A stretch of DNA of 8,769 bases from an uncultured Clostridium sp. (GTDB lineage: Bacteria > Bacillota > Clostridia > Lachnospirales > Anaerotignaceae), in NCBI GenBank assembly GCA_947246775.1, contig CAMXTM010000072.1, forward strand, positions 1-8,769, read 5' to 3'. The position numbers and the translations under genes were made by a program. The notes beneath the pieces are model-generated. The model saw only the letters and a list, made by a program, of their open reading frames with translations, was not told the origin of the DNA and did no database searches. Positions 1 to 8,200 of this stretch are shown piece by piece (position 1 is the first letter of the stretch; every line of letters begins with the position of its first letter).

Positions 1-1
1 C

Positions 2-238
2 GATTTGATATTAAAAGATACAGAAATTTTAGAACACTATCCAAAACCACCGCAAACAATAGACTACAACCATTTTATAGATGACAATATTCGTATAGAC
101 AAATTTAAAAAAGTTATGTTACTAAAATTTGAGGCAAAAAATAAACAAGATGCATTTATATTAGATAAAATGAGTTTTATTGTATCAGAAATACAGCTTC
201 TGTTTCCAGAATATCGTTGCATAGGGGAGATAACATGA
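2..238 (+). CDS. C-terminal part of an unknown operon protein (5' end outside window)
   Basis: An open frame enters from the left edge and gives 78 visible residues before a TGA stop. A TTG at position 5 could be read as a start, but there is no room to see a ribosome binding site and the frame stays open to the edge, so this is most likely the tail of a longer gene. The visible part is hydrophilic, with a mix of acidic and lysine-rich stretches (for example LLKFEAKNKQDAF) and a predicted amphipathic helix ending in LLFPEYRCIGEIT. There is no membrane segment or recognisable catalytic motif. Its stop codon overlaps the ATG of the next gene in an ATGA arrangement at 235-238, which points to translational coupling and a shared operon with the downstream ATPase. 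I do not recognise the family with confidence and assign no function. Confidence 0.6.
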   Translation, partial: DLILKDTEILEHYPKPPQTIDYNHFIDDNIRIDKFKKVMLLKFEAKNKQDAFILDKMSFIVSEIQLLFPEYRCIGEIT

Positions 239-860
239 ATTATATTTGGGAACTTGCTATACACGCATTACAAAAAGGCATTGATGACAACACTATTTTT
301 TATACCATAGGTCAGCCCTTTTCTGCTTATATGGAATTAAGTATGATATTTTTAAGCAGCTATTTGAGCCAAACTTGAACGAAAACCAACAAATAATAGA
401 AGTTTGCCATGATTTAGCAATTCATCATTTAAAAGATATTGATGTGCTTATGGGCATGAACAAAAGAGAATACTATATTTATTTTATGATAAAAGATTTA
501 GAGCAGGGGTATTTTGGAGAATATATCAAACAAAAAATAAATGTGTTTACGGCAGAAGAAAAAAAAATATTAGCAAACAACTTGCTTAAATTATACGAAA
601 CAGGCGAAAATATTTATTTACTAAGAGATACCATAAAAAAAATCTTTACAAACACATATATTTTTTCTAATGCACAAGAAAAAGACGAGATTATATTTTT
701 TTTGAGAACTAAAAAAACAGAGCAAAAACAGCAAAAATTAGAAGTGATAAAATATTTATTTTTGCCTTTTAAATGTACTGTGGAAGTATATTGGGAAACG
801 ATTTTTGGTGTTATGGGAGTCAAGGAACTGATGAAAATGGAACACATTATAAATTATTAA
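235..860 (+). pseudogene. Small helical operon protein, reading frame broken near 336-375
   Basis: A start at 235 has a good ribosome binding site (AGGGGAG at 223-229) and is coupled to the preceding gene by ATGA. This frame reads MNYIWELAIHALQKGIDDN... for only 47 residues and stops at 376-378. The continuing coding frame is the -1 frame. It is open through the break and reads KYDIFKQLFEPNLNENQQ before running on to the stop at 858-860. Neither half is a sensible protein alone: the first has a start and no body, the second a body and no good start. Joined by a -1 shift they would give about 208 residues. From memory, clostridial relatives have extra residues between YMELS and the YDIFK-like segment, so a deletion that also shifts frame may be a better explanation than a single-base indel. 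A sequencing error or a programmed -1 shift remain alternatives. Confidence 0.6.
375..860 (+). CDS. Large surviving frame of the broken helical protein (161 residues from TTG)
   Basis: This is the part of the broken locus that an automatic caller would report. The nominal TTG start overlaps the upstream TGA (TTGA, 375-378) but has no Shine-Dalgarno sequence, and the same frame stays coding upstream (IFKQLFEPN), so it is probably not a natural start. The next in-frame ATGs lie in DVLMGMNKREYY and also lack a clear binding site. The protein is soluble, mostly alpha-helical and lysine/glutamate-rich, without signal peptide or membrane segment. A recognisable stretch is MGMNKREYYIYFMIKDLEQGYFGEYIKQ-like sequence near the start of this frame (quoted in part: GMNKREYYIYFMIKDLEQGY). 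I have a recollection of clostridial proteins of this type encoded next to Hsp70-like ATPases, sometimes under misleading product names. I see no enzyme motif and assign no activity. Confidence 0.55.
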   Translation: MNENQQIIEVCHDLAIHHLKDIDVLMGMNKREYYIYFMIKDLEQGYFGEYIKQKINVFTAEEKKILANNLLKLYETGENIYLLRDTIKKIFTNTYIFSNAQEKDEIIFFLRTKKTEQKQQKLEVIKYLFLPFKCTVEVYWETIFGVMGVKELMKMEHIINY

Positions 861-901
861 AGGCTATGAGGATTTTCCCAGAAGTCTTAAAAAAGGATAC
901 T

Positions 902-910
902 GGAGGAGAG
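902..910 (+). promoter_or_regulatory. Ribosome binding site that fixes the ATPase start
   Basis: GGAGGAGAG lies with 7 bases between its GGAGG core (902-906) and the ATG at 914. The open frame extends upstream to 773, but that extension overlaps the previous gene, encodes low-plausibility sequence and has no binding site. The start at 914 is therefore chosen. Confidence 0.85.
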
Positions 911-913
911 AGC

Positions 914-3535
914 ATGAAATATACTTATCAACTGCATAAAGGGGAAAAAGCACTCCATGCTTTGTATAACCGTGAAGAACTAGAACGACTGACCACACTC
1001 CAGTTAAGAGAAATTTGCAAAATAGAAAAAATTGTTATTGGTGTTGCCTATAAACTAGACAGAAATTATATGATTGACACCATACTAAAATATAGAGGAC
1101 AACAGCAATTTGAATACATTCAATTTGATACAGAAAGCAGAAATATAGAAGTATTCCAAAACTTAAAAAGCCATTTAAAATTTATTAATGCGGAAAAACA
1201 ATTTAAAATACCTGTGCGCATTGCTGCTTATTTAGATAATGACATAACACTAGAAGACCAGTACATAGTTACAACTGACAAAAAATATGGTGGTAATGTG
1301 CTTTTATTAGATGAACAAAAAAATGTATGTGGTATCTGGCATATGGTGCAGCAGCAGGAACAAAATTTTTTAATTAGTGACCACAACATGATGCAATCAG
1401 ATTTAAAAGAGGCAATGTACAAAAACTACAGTCTAGGCTTTTTAGAAGAAGCTACCTCAAGGACTTTTTATGCCTATTATCATGGTTTATCAAAATTATC
1501 ACCAACACAATATTCCTGCTACACTAAAACAATATCAGAACTTTTTATTGCACGCACCACACAAATTGACACAACATTAGTCATTGATTTTGGTACAAGC
1601 AATACGGCGCTTGGTGCTTATATGGACGAAAGACAATACACAGAACACACCAAAAAAGAACTGCTAAAAAGAGGTATACAATTTGGCAAAACAGACAAAG
1701 TAACCTTTGAAACAACAGTCCAAAACGGACAAAAAAGATTTGCTGAAACACTACCTACTGTCATCAGTATAAAAGATTGTTCTGACAGCAATAACATTAC
1801 TTATCGCTATGGTTATGATGCTGTAGATACCGCATCTAAAAATAGCTATGGGGGAAAAGCAAGCATATTTTACGAAATAAAAAAATGGATAAATAGCTAT
1901 CAAAAAATAGAAGAAGTATATGACGAAAAAGGTAATATTGCCTTTGTAGCCAGAAAAGAAATTTTAAAACAATATTTTTATTATATTATCAAAGCGGCAG
2001 AGCAAAGACACAAATGCAAATACAAAAAACTACATATTACAAGCCCTATCCGCCAAAAACAGCAGTTTCTTGCCATGTATCAAGAAATTCTGGGAGAAGA
2101 ATACGAAATATTAACCACAACTGCTTTAGATGAGGGTATTGCTGTGTTATACAACAGCATATCTAATCAAATTGAAAATGCAAATTTTTACGAGGGAGAA
2201 CAATACAAAGCACTTGTGATTGACTGTGGTGGAGGTACAACAGATTTAACAAGTTGTATTTATACCATAGAGGACAATCATATTACTTATAAATTGCATT
2301 TAAAAACAATTTATGCGAATGGAGATATTCATTTTGGTGGCAACAATATCACATATCGCATTATGCAATATTTAAAAGTGCTTTTTTCAAACTACTATGC
2401 AAAAAAACAAACACTTTCTATCAGCGACATTATACAGCCAAATAGGTCAGAAATTTATGGTTTTGTAGACGAATTTGGCAAAAAAGCACTCTATGAGTCC
2501 CTAGAAAAGCAATATTTACAGTGCGAAAATAGTATCCCAACACAATTTGCGCAATATAAAGAATTAGATACGGAAAGCTACAACAAAGTCAGAAGTAACT
2601 TTTATTTTTTATGGAATCTAGCTGAAAGTATCAAGTTAGATTTTTACAGTGAAAAAGGGATTACTCGCACAGTATTTCACAAACAGGGAATCAAAAAAAA
2701 GGACAGTGATACAAAAGTAATTGCAGAACAAACATGGAAATTAAATATCAATCAAGCAAATTTGCAGCTTGTTACGGATTTACCAGAAATTATCATCAAT
2801 AAACAGGAAATTGATTTACTACTAAAAGGTGATATTTATAACATTATTAAAAAATTTGTAGAGCCTCTTTACGATGATGATTTATTACAAGATTACAGCT
2901 TTATTAAACTAACAGGACAAACAAGCAGAATTGACTTGTTCCGTGATGCTATGAAAGAATATATGGCAGGAAAAATGATAGAAACGGCAAAAAGTCAAAA
3001 AACAGCTCAACATTACAAATTAAGCTGTGTGGAGGGCGCAATACAATATGAAAATGCCAAAAAAATAGGTCTCATTGCGCCAACACTGACTGATGAAGTT
3101 CCTATTACACCATATCAATTAACTGCTTTTACATACAATGGTACAGAAGTTGTTATGATGTCCAGTTTTGAAAAAATTACAAAAACATATGGTTTTATTT
3201 CAAAAAATATAGAAACTGAAACCATTGACTTATTATTAAAAAATCAAGAAAATGTAACATTGCATATTTATCAATTAATCCTACACTATCAGCAATTTGA
3301 ACAAACTACTTACGAACAGACAAGCGCAGAATATGCAGATAAAATATTGCAAGATGACATAGACAACATAGCTGATGATGAAATGAAACTTTTTACCTTT
3401 TCTTATGGCGACAAATGGGGATTTTATACCTTACCTATTGCAAGAAAAGAGGGTCAGCTTCTGATAGGACAAAAAAAATATTTTCCTTTTGAAAGTGACG
3501 AGTGGGAAAGCAGTTTTTTTGATGGCACAAAATAA
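914..3535 (+). CDS. Actin/Hsp70-superfamily ATPase with a novel N-terminal extension
   Basis: This 873-residue protein carries the three signatures of the actin/Hsp70/sugar-kinase fold: phosphate-1 loop VIDFGTSNTALGAY (Asp225), phosphate-2 loop VIDCGGGTTDLTSC (Asp437), and an adenosine-type motif LTGQTSRIDLF (around Gly668). It should bind and hydrolyse ATP in the cytoplasm; there is no signal peptide or membrane segment. Residues 1-215 are not part of the ATPase. They begin with a segment, roughly 16-52, that resembles a SAP-like helix pair (LERLTTLQLREICKIEKI). About 210 residues separate the first two loops, more than in DnaK or actin, so there are insertions. The C-terminal 150 residues (from about 720) replace the peptide-binding domain of DnaK with unrelated, mixed sequence ending in an acidic, aromatic tail. 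The overall plan (large, Hsp70-like, in an operon of unknowns) recalls SrfB-type proteins, but I cannot confirm homology. It is probably co-transcribed with the genes on either side. Its substrate or partner is unknown. Confidence 0.85.
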   Translation: MKYTYQLHKGEKALHALYNREELERLTTLQLREICKIEKIVIGVAYKLDRNYMIDTILKYRGQQQFEYIQFDTESRNIEVFQNLKSHLKFINAEKQFKIPVRIAAYLDNDITLEDQYIVTTDKKYGGNVLLLDEQKNVCGIWHMVQQQEQNFLISDHNMMQSDLKEAMYKNYSLGFLEEATSRTFYAYYHGLSKLSPTQYSCYTKTISELFIARTTQIDTTLVIDFGTSNTALGAYMDERQYTEHTKKELLKRGIQFGKTDKVTFETTVQNGQKRFAETLPTVISIKDCSDSNNITYRYGYDAVDTASKNSYGGKASIFYEIKKWINSYQKIEEVYDEKGNIAFVARKEILKQYFYYIIKAAEQRHKCKYKKLHITSPIRQKQQFLAMYQEILGEEYEILTTTALDEGIAVLYNSISNQIENANFYEGEQYKALVIDCGGGTTDLTSCIYTIEDNHITYKLHLKTIYANGDIHFGGNNITYRIMQYLKVLFSNYYAKKQTLSISDIIQPNRSEIYGFVDEFGKKALYESLEKQYLQCENSIPTQFAQYKELDTESYNKVRSNFYFLWNLAESIKLDFYSEKGITRTVFHKQGIKKKDSDTKVIAEQTWKLNINQANLQLVTDLPEIIINKQEIDLLLKGDIYNIIKKFVEPLYDDDLLQDYSFIKLTGQTSRIDLFRDAMKEYMAGKMIETAKSQKTAQHYKLSCVEGAIQYENAKKIGLIAPTLTDEVPITPYQLTAFTYNGTEVVMMSSFEKITKTYGFISKNIETETIDLLLKNQENVTLHIYQLILHYQQFEQTTYEQTSAEYADKILQDDIDNIADDEMKLFTFSYGDKWGFYTLPIARKEGQLLIGQKKYFPFESDEWESSFFDGTK

Positions 3536-3538
3536 TAT

Positions 3539-3543
3539 GGAGG
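3539..3543 (+). promoter_or_regulatory. Ribosome binding site choosing between tandem ATGs
   Basis: GGAGG sits 7 bases before the ATG at 3551, the same spacing as for the upstream ATPase gene. A second ATG follows immediately at 3554 with a less favourable 10-base gap, so 3551 is preferred. Confidence 0.75.
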
Positions 3544-3550
3544 AAACAGC

Positions 3551-4324
3551 ATGATGGAAATAAAATACCCTTTTTTTAAAAAAGACAGAATACTAAAAAT
3601 TAGTATGCTTGAAAATTTAAGAGATTTTCCAAGAGAGGTATTAGATATCTTTTGCAAAGATATGTCAGATGGTATTGTAAATGGTTTTACGCTTACTGTA
3701 GATAAAAATATCATTACCATATCAAAAGGAATCATAAAATATTGTGGTGTTTTATATGTTATGGCTGAACCAATTTCAATCCCTTACACCGAAACAGAAA
3801 AAGATGTTATGATAAAATTATGTTTTTACGATGATATGCAAAGCGAAGACTACAAAACAACTTTTATTGACATCAATCTATATGATGACATGACTTTACT
3901 TCCCAATCAAATAGAATTGGGGCGATTTCGCCTAAAAAAAGGCGCTTATTTACGCAGTCAATACCAAGATTTAGACGACTTTGTAACAGAATATAACACC
4001 ATTAACATTGTTCATGTCAAATATGCAGGACAACAACAGCCTACTTTAAACAAAATGATAGTACAATATTTTGCAAAGGAAATGCTCTGCTGTCAACTAC
4101 AAGATGCAATTGATTTTTCATTTTGTACACTCTGCCTCAATAGCCAAAGGATAGAGCGTACAGTGATACAGCACTATATTGCACACAAAACACAACTTAC
4201 ACTACAATCAATGTCTAATGCAGAAATACATAAACAACTTGTCAATATATTAGAACAAACCAAAAGTAAAAATAAAACAGTTCACAAAAAAAGAAATACC
4301 ACTTCTAGGATTATCATGGATTAA
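3551..4324 (+). CDS. Unknown 257-residue protein with baseplate/tail-fibre-like N-terminal module
   Basis: The gene starts 15 bases after the ATPase stop with its own strong binding site, so it is the last gene of this operon; a terminator follows directly. Residues about 1-70 contain DGIVNGFTLTVDKNIITISK followed by GIIKYCGVLYVM. This beta-strand/turn pattern (short strands around Gly, then 'ISKGI' and 'G..Y') is typical of small structural modules at the start of phage baseplate or tail-fibre proteins. Residues about 70-150 look beta-rich and acidic, and the rest is helical. There is a cysteine cluster (MLCCQ, then CTLC about ten residues on). The C-terminus is strongly basic (KSKNKTVHKKRN). 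No signal peptide, membrane segment or enzyme motif is visible. The structural-module reading is inference from sequence look alone. I do not recognise a named family, although I have a vague memory of similar clostridial proteins carrying implausible helicase labels; no helicase motif is present. Confidence 0.7.
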   Translation: MMEIKYPFFKKDRILKISMLENLRDFPREVLDIFCKDMSDGIVNGFTLTVDKNIITISKGIIKYCGVLYVMAEPISIPYTETEKDVMIKLCFYDDMQSEDYKTTFIDINLYDDMTLLPNQIELGRFRLKKGAYLRSQYQDLDDFVTEYNTINIVHVKYAGQQQPTLNKMIVQYFAKEMLCCQLQDAIDFSFCTLCLNSQRIERTVIQHYIAHKTQLTLQSMSNAEIHKQLVNILEQTKSKNKTVHKKRNTTSRIIMD

Positions 4325-4327
4325 ATC

Positions 4328-4358
4328 AAAAAGTCACCAGATTATCTGGTGACTTTTT
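4328..4358. terminator. Bidirectional intrinsic terminator between convergent operons
   Basis: A perfect 14-bp inverted repeat (arms 4328-4341 and 4345-4358, loop TTA) with core GTCACCAGA/TCTGGTGAC is flanked by five A residues on the left and five T residues on the right. Read on either strand it forms a GC-containing hairpin followed by a short U run. It lies between the stop of the plus-strand operon (4324) and the stop of the minus-strand carA-carB-dapF operon (4366), so it can end both. Confidence 0.93.
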
Positions 4359-4365
4359 ACTTTAA

Positions 4366-5217
4366 TTAAATTTCAACTATACCTTCGTATACTTTTTCTG
4401 CTTTTCCAGAAAGATAAACTGCATCATCTGTATATTTAATCAGCAAATCTCCGCCTTTTAATTTTACTGTAATTTGTTTATCTCTACTGCAATATCCATT
4501 TAATACTGCAGCAACAGCGGCTGCACAAGCGCCTGTACCACAAGACCATGTTTCTCCGCTACCTCTTTCCCAAACTCTCATCTTTAAGGTAGTAGAATTG
4601 ATAATTTGTACAAATTCTACATTGACCCTCTCTGGGAAGATAGGATTATACTCAAAAGCAGAACCTATTTTTTCAATATCTAAGTTATCTAAATTATTCC
4701 AGAACACAACAGCATGTGGATTACCCATAGAAATACAAGTAATACTATAGTCTTTTCCATCAATATTAACTGGATAATTTAATACGTTTTTAAACTGCAA
4801 ACCTCTTATTCTCACTGGAATTTGCTCAGGCTCTAAAATTGCTTTACCCATATTGACCGTTGCAAAATCGACTACGCCATTTTGTACAAACAATTTTAAC
4901 TGTTTTACACCAGAAAGTGTTTCTACTGTCATATCTGTTTTTGGTACATAGCCATTTTCATAAACATATTTACCAATGCAACGTACTGCATTACCACACA
5001 TTCTGCCCTCGCTACCATCTAAGTTATACATTCTCATTTTTACATCAGCAATATCGGATTTTTCCATCAGTACAACACCATCGCCACCAATACCAAAATG
5101 TCTATGAGAAAGGGAAACTGCAAGAGATTCAGGGCTTGTAATTTCATTTCCATCTAAACAATTAAAGTAAATATAGTCATTTCCACAGGCAGACAATTTT
5201 GTAAATGGCAATTTCAT
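4366..5217 (-). other. dapF: Diaminopimelate epimerase domain of the fusion
   Basis: From Met1068 of the fusion (MKLPFTKLSACGNDYIYF) to the end is 283 residues, the normal size of free-standing DapF. Both catalytic cysteines are present in their usual contexts: GRMCGNAVRC (fusion Cys1141, DapF Cys74) and ETWSCGTGACA (fusion Cys1293, DapF Cys226). The substrate-binding segments HFGIGGDGVVL and SMGNPHAVVF are also intact. The enzyme should therefore be active by the two-base cysteine mechanism, in lysine and peptidoglycan precursor synthesis. In-frame ATGs at 5230-5232 (MREKR) and 5215-5217 (MKLPF) could serve as internal starts. A weak GAGAG at 5226-5230 lies 8 bases before the second, so a free DapF form cannot be excluded. 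Confidence 0.95.
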
Positions 5218-8200
5218 GCGTTTTTCTCTCATATGGTTAATATCAATTAACTCTGTACTATATTCAGAGAAACGGCTAATTAAACTATCTGCAAGTGCAT
5301 TTGCTGTATCTAATGAAGTCAAACATGGTATAGAATGTTCTACCGCAAGACGACGTATTTTTACGCTATCACGGCTTGGTAAACGTCCCTTTGAAGATGT
5401 GGAAATAATATAGTTGATTTTTCCACTTTCCAAAAGTGCTTTGGAATTATCTTTTGATTCATGCATTTTATTGACTACTTTTACGCTAATACCTGCTTGT
5501 GACAATACATTTGCTGTGCCTTTTGTAGCATAAATTTCAAAGCCAAGTGATGCATATTTTTTCGTAATATCTACAATTTCTGCTTTATCTGCATCACGCA
5601 CTGTTACAAACATAGCACCTTGTTTTTTCATTTTATAACCTGCTGCAATCAGTCCTTTATAAAGTGCTTCGCTCAATGTTTTACCAATACCCAATACTTC
5701 ACCTGTAGATTTCATTTCAGGTCCTAACTGTACGTCAACATCAATCAGTTTTTCAAAGGAAAAGACAGGTACTTTTACAGCAACATAAGGTGGTGTTTTA
5801 TACAATCCAGTGCCATAACCCATATCTTTCAGTTTTTCACCAAGCATTGCTCTTGTAGCAAGGTCTACCATAGGCACACCAGTTACTTTACTAATATATG
5901 GTATTGTTCTGGAAGAACGTGGATTTACCTCAATAACATATATCTGGTTTTCATAAATAACATACTGTATATTGACAAGTCCCTTTGTTTTTAAGGATAC
6001 TGCAAGGTTTTTAGTATATTCAATCAATTTTTGCGTTAGCTCACCGCTGACATTCCAAGCAGGATATACCGCAATAGAGTCGCCAGAGTGAATACCTGCA
6101 CGTTCTATATGCTCCATAATACCTGGAATCAATATCTCTTCTCCATCGCAAATCGCATCTACTTCTATTTCTACACCCATAAGGTATTTATCAATCAAAA
6201 TAGGATTTTCAATATCATGAGAAAGTATAATTTGCATATATTCCCTAATATCTTCATCACTATGAGCAATAATCATATTTTGACCGCCCAAAACATAAGA
6301 TGGACGCATTAAAACAGGATAACCTAAATTGTTTGCTACTTTTAAAGCATCTTCTGTCCTCATAACCGTATAGCCAGAAGGACGTTCAATATGCAAACTC
6401 TCTAAAAGTTCGTCAAAACGCTCTCTGTCTTCCGCTGCGTCAATACTATCCGCAGGCGTACCAAGTATTTTAACACCATTTGCTTCCAAAAATTTAGTTA
6501 ATTTAATTGCAGTTTGTCCACCAAAAGCAACGACAACACCATAAGGTTTTTCTGTTTTAATAATGTTCATAACATCTTCTGGTGTGAGTGCATCAAAATA
6601 AAGTCTGTCTGCTGTGTCAAAGTCTGTAGAAACTGTTTCAGGATTATTATTTGCAATAACAACTTCATAGCCTGCTTCTTTTAATGCCCAAACACAGTGT
6701 ACAGATGCATAGTCAAATTCAATACCTTGTCCAATACGGATTGGGCCAGAACCAAATACAATAACAGTTGGCTTTCCAGAACCATAGTTTTGTATATGTT
6801 CTAGTGCCTCATTTTCGGTATCATAAGTGGAATAAAAATATGGTGTTTCCGCTTTAAATTCCGCTGCACAAGTATCAACCATTTTAAATACGGCTGAAAC
6901 AGGATTTTGTATTTTTTGATTAGAAATTCTTTCAATTACTTTATCTGGATAACCTAACTTTTTGCCTTTTAAATATAAAGCATCATCTAATGTTTTTTCT
7001 GATAATTCTCTTTCATAGTGAATTAAATTGAGTAATTTATATAAAAACCATTTATCAATTTTTGTAATATCATTGATTTCTTCTGGAGTAATTCCTCTTT
7101 TTAATGCCTCAAATACTACAAATAAACGCTCATCGTCGCAAACATGTACTTTTTGTAATATTTGTTCTTTGGAAAGTGTTTCTAATTTTGGCAAGTTCAA
7201 ACTATCAAGAGAAATCTCTGCGCCTCTTACCGCTTTCATAATTGCCATTTCAAAGTTAGGTCCAATTGCCATTACTTCGCCAGTTGCTTTCATTTGTGTT
7301 CCCAAAAGACGTTTTGCATATACAAATTTATCAAAAGGCCACTTAGGCAATTTTACTACAACATAGTCTATAGTAGGCTCAAAACAAGCATAGGTACTAC
7401 CTGTTACTGCATTTTTGATTTCATCTAAGGTATAACCTATTGCAATTTTAGCAGCAACTTTTGCAATAGGGTAGCCTGTTGCTTTAGAGGCAAGTGCAGA
7501 AGAACGGGAAACACGAGGATTTACTTCTATAACCGCATATTCAAAACTATCTGGATTTAAAGCAAATTGACAGTTACAACCACCCTCTACACCAAGTGCA
7601 GAAATAATGTTTAGTGATGCAGAGCGCAACATTTGATATTCTTTATCTGCTAAAGTAACCGCTGGTGCAATAACAATAGAATCGCCTGTGTGTACGCCTA
7701 CAGGGTCAAAGTTTTCCATACTACAGATAGTAATAACATTACCTGTAGCATCTCTCATTACTTCAAATTCAATTTCTTTCCAGCCAGAAATACATTTTTC
7801 AACTAATATTTGTGAAATTGGGGAAAGACGCAAACCATTAGAAGCAATCTCAACAAGTTCTTCTTCATTATTACAAATACCGCCACCAGTACCACCTAAG
7901 GTAAACGCAGGACGAATAATGACAGGGTATCCTATTTCTTCTACAAAAGTAATCGCATCTTCTACTGTATTTACTACTTCAGAGGGAATAACAGGCTCAC
8001 CAATTTCTAGCATTGTATCTTTAAACATTTGTCTATCTTCTGCTTTATCTATAGTGACTGGATTTGCTCCCAACAGTTTTACATTATGTTGTTCTAAAAA
8101 CCCTTCTTTTGCAAGTTGCATAGAAAGCGTTAAGCCAGTTTGTCCGCCTAGTGTAGAAAGTACACTGTCTGGTTTTTCTTTTTCGATAATTCTTTTTAAG

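Noticed and set aside
773..913. Upstream extension of the ATPase frame to a start at 773
   Set aside because: It overlaps the preceding gene, has no ribosome binding site and encodes unlikely sequence; the ATG at 914 has an excellent binding site.
861..913. Possible mini-peptide between the broken gene and the ATPase gene
   Set aside because: Only 53 bases, no start with a binding site of its own; it is best read as the leader holding the ATPase binding site.
3454..3735. Minus-strand frame across the junction of the last two plus-strand operon genes
   Set aside because: It is antisense to both genes and covers the GGAGG and start codon of the second; no coding evidence of its own.
5200..5245. 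Missing carB stop codon as a sequencing error that falsely merges two genes
   Set aside because: It cannot be fully excluded, but the frame is clean across the junction, there is no homopolymer slip site that would create the join, and spacing from CarB end to DapF start is natural; kept as a real fusion with a check listed.
7028..7366. Open frame of 112 codons on the plus strand
   Set aside because: Antisense to the carB linker region with no independent coding evidence.
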